NCBI GenBank assembly: GCA_036898135.1
Contig: CM072527.1
Location: forward strand, 4,635,373-4,699,372
DNA: 64,000 bases
Reading direction: 5' to 3'
From: Oncomelania hupensis
Taxonomy: Eukaryota > Mollusca > Gastropoda > Littorinimorpha > Pomatiopsidae
Both the position numbers and the translations under genes were made by a program. Each line of letters starts with the position of its first letter. Position 1 is the first letter of the stretch. Shown here piece after piece: positions 1-11,835 of this stretch. The notes beneath the pieces are model-generated. The model searched no databases and had not been told where the DNA came from. It saw nothing but the letters and a program-made list of their open reading frames with translations.

Positions 1-479
1 GCTTGGGCGTTCCTGTCCTGTTATTCTTCGTTCATAATAGAATAATAATATGGGATACGTTATGGGAAGTATCCAAATTAATGGCCACGGCGACATTGGC
101 AGCAAAAATCCGGTTTGGCCATTGTGTGTTTTTGGGGGGTTGTTGTTGCAAGCAGTGAATGCACTTGAGCGTTACACGAGACGCGCGGTGTGCGCAGACT
201 GCAGAAAAAACACGCTGGGCTAAATATAACCTTCCCTGCCTCTTCGAACTGCCAATGTAGATCTCCACTGTCTACTGCTTCTCCCTTCCCCTATCCGTCT
301 TTCCCTCCTGTCCCCCTCTTCTTCCTCTTACTCCTCCATCCTTTCGTGTCTCTCTCTCTCTCTCTCTCTTTCTGGCGTAAAACGTGGAATCTTTGCCTGG
401 GGAAGAAAGTACAACTTTACTTTCTTAGGATGAACAGAGTAAGGGAGATAACCGCAAGCAGAGGAGTGCAAGCGTAGCA
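1..479. other. Opening non-coding stretch
   Basis: I see no recognisable gene here. It contains a pyrimidine-rich patch near 290-371 ending in a short (TC)n run. Two small overlapping frames show no family resemblance and no codon-like composition. Confidence 0.4.
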
Positions 480-606
480 GACGATCGTTGCTGTGAATCG
501 CTCTAGTGCCGAGTAGTGCAGATTTGTGTGTAGGGGTAAATCTCGATTCAAACGCCGGATTTTGTGTGTGTGTGTGTGTGTGGAATATTGTGGACGTCGA
601 TAATAG
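480..606 (+). other. Possible 5' non-coding exon with splice donor
   Basis: The segment is moderately GC-rich, lacks a long frame, and ends in ATAATAG followed by GTAAGATC, a good match to a metazoan 5' splice site at 607. This is what a first non-coding exon of a host gene with a long intron could look like. Nothing in the window confirms a downstream exon. A chance GTAAG in non-coding DNA is an equally simple reading, and no promoter element could be fixed upstream. Confidence 0.18.
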
Positions 607-1732
607 GTAAGATCTTATTTTGTCGTATTATTGTTTTCTGAATTGATTCCGGGATTTTGACAAGACGTTGAAAGTGCGCTTCCATTCCGACGACAGTCGA
701 AGTCGGTGTATGAAGAATTACGAGTCGATGCTTCGAATCCGCTATGAGTGGCGGGGAATCGTTTGAAATGCGGTTCCAGACGCCGCTGAATATTTATTAG
801 AGCACCGGGAGCAAGGCCTCAGTACCGTTTAGAATTTCAAGGGATATCAGACTGATTGATGGGGTTTCAGTCGGTTCTCGGTAATCTCCGCAACGGCAAG
901 GGATCGGTTTGAATTGCAGTTCTAGACGCTGAAGTTGTGTTGAGACCCATCTGCACCGCGTCACTTGTAGCCTACTTTCAATACATATATAATAATAATA
1001 ATAATATCCGACGAGTAGACCGGATTGCAGTTGTATATATAATTTGCTGATGGGAACTCGAGTTAGTTTTTCTAAAGTCTCAGTCAGCTATTAAAATGTA
1101 GCAAATTGAATATGAATAGATCAGCACAGTGGGGACTTGATGGGTGGGTATCATGATTATTATGTTAAAATCCGGAGGTCGTGTACGGTCTGTGGCAAGA
1201 TATATAGTTGGAGGGGAAGGAGAATGGGAGGGTGAGGTCTTTACAAGCAAAGTAAAGGATACAAACTAGGTAATTATTGTTAATTTTTCGCGTGGTCTCT
1301 GATGTGGTATATTTGGAGTATAAAATGTACAGTATATAGATGAATTGGTCAAGAAAGGGTTAAAATTGCGTTGATGGACTACTGAGGTATTTTATTGCCA
1401 ACTGAACCCACCCACAACGAATGCATCTGGTCAATCGTCTACAGGCGTTGTTAGTGCGTACTTGAAAATTGTAAAAGTAAGAACTAAGATCGACGCATTC
1501 CAATAAGATCTTGAATTTAAAATTAGATGTATATTATCGTTTATGTGGACATCTATAAGGTGTATTACATTTTATATGGGGGAATTTTAAAGTAAGAACA
1601 CAGTAATCTGTCCTTTCAGGGCAGCGAGAAGGAAGACCGGGGATTATTTACAATTCTGAAGCATTGATTTTGACACCATGTAGCCGTATCAAGAAAGTCG
1701 GTTTTGGGTGAGAGAAAGACAGACAGACAGGC
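607..1732. other. Non-coding stretch without recognised genes
   Basis: AT-rich unique-looking DNA with a short (AAT)n at about 990-1006. No frame, RNA gene or mobile-element signature was recognised. Confidence 0.4.
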
Positions 1733-1734
1733 AG

Positions 1735-1817
<83 letters not shown>
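1733..1817. repeat. (AC)n/(AG)n compound microsatellite
   Basis: A short AC run passes directly into about 36 uninterrupted AG dinucleotides. Ser/Leu-rich frames on the minus strand (1616-2000) are translations of this repeat. Confidence 0.95.
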
Positions 1818-1822
<5 letters not shown>

Positions 1823-2465
1823 ATAGACTGAGAGAGGGGGGAAGGAAGGGAGGAGGGTGAAGAAAAAAAAAAAGGGATAGCACAATATAAGAGGAAACAG
1901 TCGATATTAAACTAGACAAATTCTGCCAAAGCAGTTTGGAAGCAATTTCCTGAATCGATTCTGCACTTTTTGGCACCATGCCTGAATCTGAAAGTGACAT
2001 TGCTTCAATGGAGTCAAAGATGCTTCAGAATATTCACAAATGGACAATTCTACTTGACATATAAAATATCGAAAATGGACAAATGTAGATCATAGAAAAG
2101 CCAATTATCATAAAGAGAAAGGAAGAGCGCATGCACGCACACACACACACACATACACACACACACACGCCAGCGCGGACTTTTTATTCACCCTCATAAG
2201 ACACACAGCACATGGTACAGTCAGATTCACAAAATGATCCTTCCCGATGGTTCTCCTTCCTGAGCATCGTATGCTGATGCTTACGCTTCCAAAGCATGAA
2301 GATTGCTCATTTATCAAAACATTATTATCTAAAACAATATGTTCCATAATAGTATTACAGTACACTATAAGTATACGTTTACAAGTCCATGGTGGTTTTA
2401 CCAAAGAGCTTATATACTGTAAGACTGCAGTACATTTCGGATGAAACGGGGTGTTTTAAAGATAG

Positions 2466-2953
2466 GTGAAGACAAGGCTGCTGCGCTCCCTTGTCATATC
2501 CATCTTCCTATACGCTTGCGAAACATGGACGCTCACAGCAGATCTAAAACGAAAAGTACAAAGCATGGAGATAAGGTGTTACAGAAGATTTCTGGGCATT
2601 TTCTATACTCAGCGCATGACCAATGACTATAATAATAAGTCCGACAGACCATCACACAGGCCATTGGACAACATTATGACCTGCTCACAGTGGTGAAAAA
2701 ACGGAAACTCCGATGGTATGGCCACGTCACCAGAGCATCAGGCCTTGTAAAGACCGTCCTGCAAGGCACGGTGCAAGGAGGCAGAATATGAGGGAGACAG
2801 AAAAAGAAGTGGGAGGACCACATTCGAGAATGGATTGGCTTGACACTTAGCGAAGCCATGAGGGTTGCTGAGGACAGAGAAAGATGGAGTACGCTGGTTA
2901 AACGATCATCTGTGGTGCCCCAACGACCTTCGAGTTACGGGATAGGATATGAA
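2466..2953 (+). pseudogene. Non-LTR retrotransposon (LINE) remnant, ORF2 C-terminus, copy 1
   Basis: Broken 3' end of a LINE reverse-transcriptase ORF. In shifting plus-strand frames it reads RLLRSLVISIFLYACETW, then MEIRCYRRFLGI, then KLRWYGHVTRASGL and TVLQGTVQGG, which is typical of the region after the RT domain of endonuclease-type LINEs. It ends in VPQRPSSYGIG-type codons and a tail of GATAG units near 2947. Frameshifts and an internal stop (TGA in the GGRI* stretch near 2787) make it non-functional. About 10 extra bases near 2625-2640 (ATAATAATAAG) interrupt it compared with the other copies. Related copies lie at 9369-9942, 32147-32312 and, reversed, 41504-42690. A full-length ORF2 would also carry an endonuclease and the RT catalytic core, which are missing here through 5' truncation. 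Confidence 0.88.
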
Positions 2954-3484
2954 GTTCAGCAAGAGCAGTAGCAGGCTTAGAAGCAGAGCCGTGTTCGTGA
3001 GCCTGCATTTAATAATCTACAGTATGTAAGGACACATAGCCCTAGTAATGGAGATCCGATGTCAAAGGGCGTACGGTCTTTGAGGAGGAGGAGCGGTAGC
3101 CAACGCCGGGTTGATGTTGAGATGTAATGGAGGAAGATGGAAAAAGGGAGGGAAAGGGGGATGGAGTGGGGGGGGGGGTAAGAAGGTTTGATCCTTATGG
3201 GCAAGCGCCGCAGCTGTGGAGCTGGAAAGGCACTTTGAGCAATAAATATAACACATACTCTTTTCTTTCTACTTGTGGGTTGAAGAGACTTTACTATTGA
3301 AGTTTGTCGGTTCTAGGTTTTGGATCGTAAGTATGGGGATGTTCTGACTGTCCTTTCTGCTGTTATCACAGTGTTATGTATCAGAACAATGCATAGCTGT
3401 TTGTGTGGAATAGAATCTAAAGGCTGATCCTATCTAGGGATATTGTAGAGGGAGAGTTATAAGAGTTATAAGAAGGGTTCAGGG

Positions 3485-3720
3485 TTGGGGTGCGAGCTCA
3501 TAGCGAACTTGCTAGTCTGTGTATGCGTTCGTGCTTTTGTGTGTGTTTTTATAGGAGGAGTCCGTTTTTGTGTGTGTCTGTGTAGGCATCCCTGTTTTTG
3601 TGCGTCTGTTTATACGTCCGTCCATTTGTGCGACTGTATGTTTGTATGCCCTTTTTGTCCGTGTGTGCGTATCTGTACAGTGTGTGTAGGCAGGTAGGTA
3701 GGTAGGTAGGTCAGCACCAG
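3485..3720. repeat. Degenerate GT-rich tract ending in (GTAG)n
   Basis: Imperfect TGTGTG-type sequence with a (GTAG)5 run at about 3690-3710. The 156-codon minus-strand frame crossing it is Thr/His-rich because of the repeat and resembles no family I know. Confidence 0.6.
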
Positions 3721-4118
3721 GTGTTGGCTCAACTTTCTGGCACCCAGCTTGGCGCCTGGCTCGTCTGCAGGTGGAAATCAGCCAGTTTCCTGGAACTCGC
3801 GAGTGGCGCGTCGCGCGCAGGCACGTATCTCCCTCTTCTAAGTTTACAAATAAATGTATTTGATCAGAGCCGGATAAAGCGGGAAAGATTGGACAAAAAT
3901 GTTGTAAAAACGCGTGTTGTAAGAGTGTTGTGTGTGAAGAAAAAACCCACATAGTAAGATTAAAAGATACAGTTCCTGGCATGTAGATTTGATTTGAACT
4001 GAAGTGCTTATCCTAACACTAAGGGACTTATCTTTGTGTGTTAAGTACTTGTTGCGTTTGCTTTGGATGCGGTAGGTCTTGTATATGATTTACGGCCTGT
4101 TTATTCGTGTCTAAGAAT

Positions 4119-4144
4119 TTTCTTTCTCTCTCTCTCCCTCCCTC

Positions 4145-4186
<42 letters not shown>

Positions 4187-4198
4187 TCTCTCTCTTGC
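4119..4198. repeat. (CT)n microsatellite and pyrimidine tract
   Basis: CT dinucleotides with TTTC interruptions. A second, less regular pyrimidine-rich tract follows at about 4562-4745. Confidence 0.85.
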
Positions 4199-4769
4199 TC
4201 TTCTTCTTCTTGGTTAAATTAACGTCCCCGACCTGTCTCTCGCTCTTTCCTGGTACTGAATAATATAGGTTTATTCCTCTTGACTTCGTTTTGGTTTAGC
4301 ATTGAAAGTGTTTAGACAATTTAGACAGTTTATTCATAACTGCTTAGGCCTACGACCCATTGCAATAGTAATATGCGGTGGTGGGAGGAAGGAAGGGGAA
4401 GGTAGTCCGGGTTAAATTGATTGTTTTGCATCAGGTCATATTGAACAAGGCTATGTATTACTATGGTACATCACTAGTGAGCAGAAGGCCAGTGGTTGGG
4501 GTAAGCAATACAGAGTGGCTTGGAGGCTCGAAAGGCCTTTCTTTATACGACTTTTCATTATTGATGGAGACGTCCTCCTCCTTCCTCGTGTCTTTTTCTC
4601 CTCGTGTTGTTCATTCATTTTCCTTCTACTCCTCCTCCTCCGGCTCATCCCTTCTCGTCCTTTACCCCGTCCTCTTCTCCTCTCTCCTCCTTCCCTTTCT
4701 TCTCTTTCTCTCTTCCTCCTTTTCTTTCTCCTTTACTTTCACCCCTAGATTTCAGTCACTTGATTCTGA

Positions 4770-5915
4770 ATATTAACAGTCTGTACACTAATGAGAGAGA
4801 ACACAATGAAATGACCTTGTATAATATTTGTCATTCTATGCATGACATTATTTCACACACTAAACTCATTGGAAGCAAAGTAAGGGAGTAAGTAAGGGAG
4901 ATAGACCTCTTACCTATTACTGTCTTGTCCATGGGAAGTTAGTAGAAATTAAAAGATTGTGTCCGCGAGTCCTTGTTGATGTGGCGAGACTACCAACGTC
5001 TTCACGATAGTGTGGATTCTCCGAAGAAACTTCCACAGCTTCCAGCGTACCCCCGTTGTACACAACCCCTTTTCTCGGCGTATGTCTACAAGACTAGTTA
5101 GTATACAAGGCAATAAAGATGGTCTGTGTGACTAGAGCGGGTCTTTCTTTACGGACCTGCATCATTGATAGCGACTGGCAGACACACAACACAACACAAC
5201 ACTGCCGCTAGTTTGTAGTGCCCACCTGCGCTATCACTCCCCACCGCTTACCTCACGGTACCCCCCAAACCCATATCCACCCACTCCAGCTCCAAACTCA
5301 CCCTTATCTTCTGAAGACTGCGTCCGCAGAGACAGCACAATTTTATGGCTGCGTCTAATAAGTCACAAGAATAAGGTTGTGCATCTACTAAAGATTATAA
5401 TATGTCCCAGATATTTGCACTGTTCCTGACCTGGTTCATGCCGTGCAACCTAGTATTCGTTTTATGCTTTTAAGTTTCCTATGAGATTCCTTCTTTTAGA
5501 GTTAGAGAGAAGGGATTCCTTAGGTAAAACCTTTCATGTTTTTACTGACCAGTCAGCATAGGTGTGGATTCTTTCTGTCGCCCGAAAATATACTCTACTT
5601 CAAGACTTCATTCACTCCAGTGTTCTTCATGAACCTAATTTGTATTGTTACATTCTTCTGTAGGGGAAGTCGGAAGAGAAAGAGACGAGAGTCTGCCGTC
5701 TCTTAACAATTAATAACATTAGGTCGATATGGGAAGAAAACAAAGTTAGTGGATGTTTGTTGAGTGAGTTAAGAAGTTGAGAATTGCTGAGCCTCTGGGT
5801 CTGGCATTGTGACTTGTGTATGTGGAATAAATCTCGGTAAAAGCTGGGTACGGGACCCAGTTCATCTCCACAATCATGTTGTTGGATTTATGGATTATAT
5901 TGTGTTATGCTGAGC
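4770..5915. other. Non-coding stretch without recognised genes
   Basis: No supported coding frame, RNA gene or repeat family. It includes a small (CAACA)n patch around 5186-5201. Confidence 0.4.
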
Positions 5916-5919
5916 ATAG

Positions 5920-6025
5920 TTTCTTCTTCTTCTTCTTCTTCTTCTTCTTCTTCTTCTTCTTCTTCTTCTTCTTCTTCTTCTTCTTCTTCTTCTTCTTCTC
6001 TTATTATTATTATTATTATTATTAT

Positions 6026-6060
<35 letters not shown>

Positions 6061-6116
6061 CTAGTAGTAGTAGTAGTATTACTAGTAGTAGTAGTAGTAG
6101 TAGTAGTAGTACTAGT
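5920..6116. repeat. Three-part compound trinucleotide repeat (TTC)n-(TTA)n-(GTA)n
   Basis: About 27 TTC units pass into about 9 TTA units and then into about 28 GTA units with a few CTA/GTATTA interruptions. It abuts a Pol III SINE-like phrase at 6117-6180 (TTATATAACGCTTTTCCAGC). Poly-Ser and poly-Thr/Arg frames over it are artefacts. Confidence 0.95.
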
Positions 6117-6534
6117 ATATTTTATCGTTCTTATATAACGCTTTTCCAGCTCAAGAGCTGCGCTAAGCGTTATTGGTATTATGATATGATACATCACCAT
6201 TATATCACGATTGCAATCTATGATGGTGAATAGCGTTATGAAGCTACTCGGCGAAGCACCACAGTTTGTATAGTTTCGTCTGGCGAAAACTCGGGCACTT
6301 TCTACTTCTGAACGTACGTACATACACCATGCACCAGTGTAGCGTAAACTTGTACCGTAAGACAGTTACAGACAAAACGCATACGCAGCCTGCCTGAACG
6401 ATGCAGTCAGTTGAGGGATGTTTTGTGCGTTGATAGCAGAATGATATTAATGGTATGCGCTTTACTCTGAAAAACGGGTTAGGGAGTATAGAGAGACAGA
6501 GACAGAAAGATACAGACAGGGAGATAGACACAGA

Positions 6535-6568
<34 letters not shown>

Positions 6569-6587
6569 ATAGAGAGAGAGGGGAAGG
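6535..6587. repeat. (GA)n microsatellite
   Basis: GA dinucleotides followed by a short G run and a second GA patch. Confidence 0.85.
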
Positions 6588-7376
6588 GGAGGAGTGCGTT
6601 TGTGTTTTGATTTAAACAATGATCTTCGAAAGACGAAGATAAAACAATGCCTTTAGGAGCAGTCGTCTTGCATGGGGTTAATGCACTGTTACGAAACTTG
6701 GAAGATTGAGATAGAGGAAGAGGATGAGGTTTGAGAACGAAAAAAGAAGTCTGCGGGGCCCCTCTTCCAAAAGAAAGTTTATAAAACCGCTATCTGAGTA
6801 CTGCGTTGTTCCATCTTAGTTTCGACTTAGTACAATTTTATTTTTTTAAAATTAAAGTAAGATTTTGACGATGAGTTTAAAATGAGAGTAGTAGTATGGA
6901 ATCTGCTGCCAGTACCTCTGAACGTCTGCTGTGCCGTGAAAGTCGCGCGCGTCCCTGTCAGCTCTGATGGATTGGCTGGGGAACAATGCCGTCATCAAAT
7001 CCACCTTTATCTTACGCTACCATCTTGACACGCGCTGTTGGGAGAGAGGGAGAGAGAAAGAGAGAGAGAGAGAAGGGGGGAGGATGAGAGAGAGTTGTGG
7101 GGCAGGATGCAATGAGGGTGGGGAATTTGAGCATCAGAGACTACAAGAAGTTGTGCAAATGCAAAGTTCACGGAGATACTGACGTGATAGAATTGTAGGG
7201 CTGGCATTGAATTGTGAGGAATGTGCTTTGGGAAAAGGAAGGAGGGGTAGGAGCTTGAGATGGCCAATCTTCTCACCGGCATTCACAGAGTAAAAAGGTG
7301 GAGATTGATCGGAGAGGCATCGCCATCACTTCTTCCTCACACGACACCAGAAGAATCAGAATCAGATTTTGTTCCC

Positions 7377-7379
<3 letters not shown>
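6588..7379. other. Non-coding stretch
   Basis: No gene recognised. A small GA-rich patch lies at 7041-7095. Confidence 0.4.

Positions 7380-7443
<64 letters not shown>
7380..7443. repeat. (TAA)n microsatellite
   Basis: About 21 uninterrupted TAA units directly upstream of a 51-bp tandem duplication. Confidence 0.95.
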
Positions 7444-7444
<1 letters not shown>

Positions 7445-7445
<1 letters not shown>

Positions 7446-7543
7446 GATTCTATACGCGCCTAATTCCTAAATCAGACTCAAAGCGCGGCGATACTGGATT
7501 CTATACGCGCCTAATTCCTAAATCAGACTCAAAGCGCGGCGAT
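7445..7543. repeat. 51-bp tandem duplication
   Basis: Two essentially identical copies begin at 7445 and 7496. Each starts GGATTCTATACGCGCC and contains AAAGCGCGGCGAT. The near identity indicates a recent duplication next to the (TAA)n tract. Confidence 0.9.
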
Positions 7544-7559
7544 CTGTAACCAACATACG

Positions 7560-8922
7560 CTCACATGTTACAAACACTCCTACATACACAACAAACACAC
7601 ATTCATCACTCAAACATGTGGTATAAAGGAACATCGTTATTTGAAGTCGGAAAGGAAATCGATTTTTTTAATTTGTGAAATATAAACACAAGGACATTTG
7701 TTTGCGGCGTTCATGATCATGGCACAAACAACAACAAAATTGAATAAAATAATGTATTAACAACATAAACACTCTGCAGTCAACAAAGCAATAACCACAC
7801 CACACCACCAGCAACACAGGGGATTGAATGAATGACTGAATGAATGGAATGGGGGTTGAGGGTGGGAGGAGTTGGAGAACTAGAAAATGTCCCATTTGTG
7901 AGTTTTCCCCAAAGTTCCTGTGGAAAATGGGTTCAGTAATGGAAAGGAGAATGTTGTAGAAATACAAAATGTATGAGGTTTTTTTCCTATAGAAAAAGAG
8001 TTCAGTTAAAAGAGCGGCGGGGGTGGGGGATGGGTGAGGGGGTGGGTGGAAGGAGAGTGAAATGTTGCAGAAATACCCAAAAATGTAGGGGTTTGTCTGA
8101 TATTCCTACAGAAAAGAGTTTGCAACATTTGGGTTTAGTATCTGAAGCAGACATCTCGCCAAGACTCTCTTTAAATGTACGCTTTGTTGATTTAAGTTGT
8201 CATATCTGTCTACAACAGCATGTTGTCTTTTGTGCGATCAGAATTGAAATCTGAAGGTGGAACAACTCTTCACTTTCTGACAGAATCGTTTACTGCTTTT
8301 GTGTGTGCTGAGCTGGCGTTTTACGAATAGGAGTGCAGTGGAGTAGCCAAGACTGGGAAGATGAAGGTTAGGAAACGGGAGGGGTGGTGGTGGTGGTGGT
8401 GAGAATTGCGATGTAAGAATTTGTGGAGCGGGGGGGCTGCGAAGTAATTATTCTTTTTTAAAAACTGAAGTGAACGGGCACCTGCATTCTTTTTTTTTTT
8501 TTTAAAGATGCCAGTGATTGGGGCTTGGAAATGAAACATCTGTAGAATGCTATCACTTGTTCTAATTTTTGTTGTGTATACAGCACCTATATGGTCAATG
8601 TAAAATATACCCAGGTCTTCAATTGTCGTTATTGCTCAGTACTTACTGTTTTTGCATGACGTCTCGAAGAACTAGCCACACGCTTGATGGAAATTTGTTG
8701 TTTTATTAGTCATCGCTAAGGAGAGGAGGGTGGAATAGAACAGTATGAATCGTGAAGCGGATCGGTGTCTTTTAACTCGAGGAGTCAAATGTAGGTTTCA
8801 ACTCGTGCAGACTAGCCTGTCAAAACTATTGTAGTATGAGAATTTAATACCCCATCATCTTCATCACTCAAATTTTCTGCGTATGAATTAAATGAATGAC
8901 ATTCCCTTCCCTACTACTGTTA
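7560..8922. other. Non-coding stretch
   Basis: Contains a loose repeat of an ATGTTGYAGAAATAC-type phrase (around 7953 and 8061) followed by a TATAGAAAAAGAG or TACAGAAAAGAG phrase, suggesting an old duplication of roughly 110 bp. No gene was recognised. Confidence 0.35.
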
Positions 8923-9111
8923 TTAACTTTTAAAAGCAATATCAGAGCCATGTGCTGTATGTACCTCCTTCCTTGACACCCTAGCAATGGCCTTGACCCT
9001 GGCAGTGGCGGCGGCCTTGAACCCCAGGCGCCCACCTGAAACATTGTAGATGATAGAGGTGGCGGCGGGCCGTGCTTCCTTCTTCACAATCATTTTTGAG
9101 TGCCACGTCAT
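8923..9111 (-). CDS. Small unrecognised frame of coding-like composition
   Basis: A 62-codon minus-strand frame, rich in Ala, Arg and Lys (GFKAAATARVKAIARVSRKE), with higher GC than its AT-rich neighbours and few rare-looking codons. I do not recognise a family. The frame ends in TAA at 8923 and starts near an (AT)n run, so an ATG-to-stop gene of this size has little upstream room. It contains TTTCAG before GGTGGGCGCC, so part of it could be an exon preceded by an acceptor site. It could equally be a fragment of a mobile-element ORF or a chance frame. Confidence 0.2.
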   Translation of the reverse strand: MTWHSKMIVKKEARPAATSIIYNVSGGRLGFKAAATARVKAIARVSRKEVHTAHGSDIAFKS

Positions 9112-9114
9112 GCA

Positions 9115-9153
<39 letters not shown>
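9112..9153. repeat. (AT)n microsatellite
   Basis: About 20 AT dinucleotides. Confidence 0.95.
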
Positions 9154-9156
<3 letters not shown>

Positions 9157-9368
9157 ATTGTCGAGGGATCTTAATCACTGTAGATGTCACCATTATTTAT
9201 TTTCAGTTTTGTGTTGATTTTACGGTTTCATTGCTTTGGGATTTTATATGCAGATGGACACTGCACGAAGAATTTCCTTACAGGTGTTTGTGGGACAATA
9301 AATCTTGTCCTGAAGGGCCGTGGTCTTACGTGACTTTTAGCAACAGTTCAATTAACTATTAATATCAT

Positions 9369-9942
9369 AATACCATCACGCAAGCCATTGGACAACAGGT
9401 TGACATGCTCACAGTGGTACAGAAACGGAAACTCCGATGGTATGACCACGTCACCAGAGAATCAGGCCTTGTAAAGACTATCCTTCAAGGCACGGTACAA
9501 GGAGGCAGAAGAAGATGGAGACAGAAAAAGAAGTGGGAGGACAACACTCGAGAATGTACTGGCTTGACACTGAGCTAAGACATGAGGGTTGCTGAGGACA
9601 GAGTTTTGATTGATTGATTGATTGATTCTTGCTTTAGGTCCAGCGGACTCCTCCGAGCCAAATCAGGACCGGACAACCCCCAATCCGCATAAAAGATCTG
9701 CCGAAACAACCCTAGTGGGAAAATTGAATGCCCTCCACCGGCCAGTCACTTTACAATAAAGACATCCCACGCGGGGGACGGCTGAGGGTTGACCTCAACT
9801 ACGCGAACACCCCGGTTACAAAAACAAAATAGAATACAAACTGCTGAGGACAGAGAAAGATGGAGTATGCTGGTATGATGGCAAAAAACTATCTGTGGTG
9901 CCCCAACGACTTTCGAGTTACGGGATAGGATAGGATAGATTT
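9369..9942 (+). pseudogene. LINE ORF2 C-terminal remnant, copy 2, split by another element
   Basis: Same family as 2466-2953. It begins at the codons for ITQAIGQQ and continues through KRKLRWYDHVTRESGL, TILQGTVQGG and a basic RRRWRQKKKWEDN stretch. It ends with the shared CCCCAACGACTTTCGAGTTA phrase and a (GGATA)n tail at about 9928-9942. A stop in the TELR-type region and the 238-bp insertion at 9604-9841 break the reading frame. The insertion duplicates TGCTGAGGACAGAG on both sides (9590-9603 and 9842-9855), so this LINE copy is older than the inserted repeat. Confidence 0.88.
9604..9841 (-). mobile_element. 3' part of the 706-bp repeat family, reverse orientation, with 14-bp target duplication
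   Basis: The reverse complement matches the last 240 bp of the elements at 35678-36383 and 59054-59759. It shares the phrases for GTAACCGGGGTGTTCGCG, CTTTATTGTAAAGTGACTGG and TCCGCTGGACCTAAAGCAAG, and ends in an (AATC)n tail, seen here as TTGATTGATTGATTGATT at 9605-9626. A perfect 14-bp target duplication flanks it. A 5'-truncated copy with a simple-repeat tail and a variable-length target duplication indicates LINE-type retrotransposition. Confidence 0.9.
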
Positions 9943-9949
9943 AATATCA

Positions 9950-10245
9950 TATTTACATCCCCTGTATGATCGCTCTGTCCGGGGACTTTATTACATGAAC
10001 AAAAACAAATGAAGACGAGGCCATGAGCCTAGGGGCGGCCCTCGTTTCCTACAACAATGAGACACAACTCCAAGGGCTGAAAATCCACCCTCATTCTGTA
10101 ATCACCGGGATTTCTCTCGCTTTTACCTCTTTCCCTGCAGTATTCTTGGTTCGTCAACTGACTCGGCAATAAAAGTCTCCATTGAGAGAGTCCCGAGTCT
10201 GAAAATTATGTTACTTTCCTAGACCTGTGGTCTATCACGGAAGCA
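9950..10245. other. Non-coding stretch
   Basis: No gene recognised. Confidence 0.4.
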
Positions 10246-10246
10246 G

Positions 10247-10263
10247 TTGAGAGAGAGAGAGAA

Positions 10264-10305
<42 letters not shown>

Positions 10306-10361
10306 TTAAAAAAAGAGAGACTCAGAGAGAGAGAGAGGGAGAGAGAGAGAGCGTGTGTGTT
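10247..10361. repeat. Interrupted (GA)n microsatellite
   Basis: Three GA runs separated by short interruptions. Confidence 0.9.
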
Positions 10362-10757
10362 AGTCAGTATTAGAACAACTGTCTTGAAGAGATGCTTCAT
10401 CTGATGGTTCCTGACGTCTGGCTCAGTACAGTCTGACAGCCCGCAACCTCCCATCAAAATATTGACCTCTCGCGATTGCCCACGTTATGCTGAGTGTCTG
10501 TGACTTTAACCCTGATGAGCATTATTGTGATCCTTTACTCTATTGACTGATCGTCAAGACCAGACAGAATGATAGTCGGGATTGCGTGGAAACTCTCGTT
10601 GGGGCGAGATAAGTGGAAAGGTTAATTCCCTTTTTCGTTTCATCGAGCTCTGATTGATCCCCAGCCATTCCTTCCGTCTGATTGAACACTATTCGCCCTA
10701 GTCTTACTTACAGCTAGCTCACTCTGCGCTATGAAACTTACGACTCTGCAATCGAGT

Positions 10758-10758
<1 letters not shown>

Positions 10759-10815
<57 letters not shown>
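10759..10815. repeat. (GA)n microsatellite
   Basis: About 28 uninterrupted GA units. Mixed GT/CG repeats follow at 10866-10890 and 11032-11080. Confidence 0.95.
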
Positions 10816-11451
10816 GTACCTCTGTCCGCTCTATAAACCCCAGTCCTTAATCATAATTATTGAATGTGTGTGTTTGTGCGCGCGTATGTGTGAATGAATG
10901 TATATGAGGGGTAGGAGTGGACAATGCACAGCTTCTGCACGAGGACCACTTGGTTAACAGACTTTGGATTATAATGGCTTGAATGCTGCCGTTCTTGAGG
11001 AATATTTGATCCTTCTTGCTTGTGGATGCTCGCGCGCGCGTGCGTGTATGTATGTGTGTGTGGGTGTGTGTGAGTGTGTGTTTTAGGTCTGAGATCAGTC
11101 GGTTGTGTTATAGCTGAGCTTCAATTTTTTGTTGACATATCTGTACTATTCTATTTCTGTGATCGAATAGAACAAGAGTAGTTTCACAGTGTAGTTTCAG
11201 AATTGTCAATCGAATAGTCATCAAATATTATATTTGTTTATTATGGAAACGGTTGAGACCTGATTTTATTCTTAATTATTTCTTAGAAGCCATGCACTTT
11301 GTAGTTGTGTTTTTATTGTATATTTCATTGTGAATGGTAATCGTGTTTTGGACTTGTTCCACCTGTAAGTCGGTTACAGTTTTTTGTTAACCCTAAATAA
11401 CTCGCTGGAGACATATTATTAATGTTCATTTCATTCCATGTTATAACGGGT

Positions 11452-11504
11452 TTTTCTTCTGTTTCATATTCGCTGCGTGGGATCTATCATCTTCTGCATA
11501 ATAG
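11452..11504 (+). other. Donor-like segment homologous to 50910-50961
   Basis: Contains GTTTCATATTCGCTGCGTGG, then GGATCTATC, TTCTGCATAATAG and a consensus 5' splice site, GTGAGTAC, with GT at 11505. A segment 39.5 kb downstream has the same blocks in the same order and orientation, ending in the identical AGGTGAGTAC. Both could be duplicated non-coding exons or two copies of an unrecognised repeat. Confidence 0.3.
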
Positions 11505-11654
11505 GTGAGTACACTATTTGCTGACTCAAATATATATTTGACCCAAGCTTGTTGTTGGTGTTGTTGTTGTTAATTGTGTAAACAAAGCTTGTTGCTGGTG
11601 GTGGTTTGGTTGATTATTGTGTTTTAGTTTTGTTAATAAATATATTATTATTTT

Positions 11655-11835
11655 GTTTTCTCTCTTTTTTTCTGTCTCTCTCTCTTTCTCTCTTCTCTCT
11701 CTCCTTCTCTTCTCTGTCTTCCTCTCTTCTCTCTCTATATATTCTCTCTCTCCCTCTCTTCTGTGTTTCTTCTCTCTCTCACTCTTTCCTATCTCTCTCT
11801 TCTCTCTCACTTTTTTTTTCTTTCTCTCTCTCTGG
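11655..11835. repeat. CT-rich pyrimidine tract
   Basis: Irregular TCTCTC/TTTC sequence. The overlapping 82-codon plus frames and the 122-codon minus frame are low-complexity artefacts. Confidence 0.85.

Noticed and set aside
3512..3982. 156-codon minus-strand frame
   Set aside because: The C-terminal third is Thr/His-rich from a GT-rich tract, and the rest shows no domain. It is likely a chance frame.
5895..6323. 142-codon minus-strand and 108-codon plus-strand Ser/Thr/Arg-rich frames
   Set aside because: Translations of the TTC/TTA/GTA compound microsatellite.
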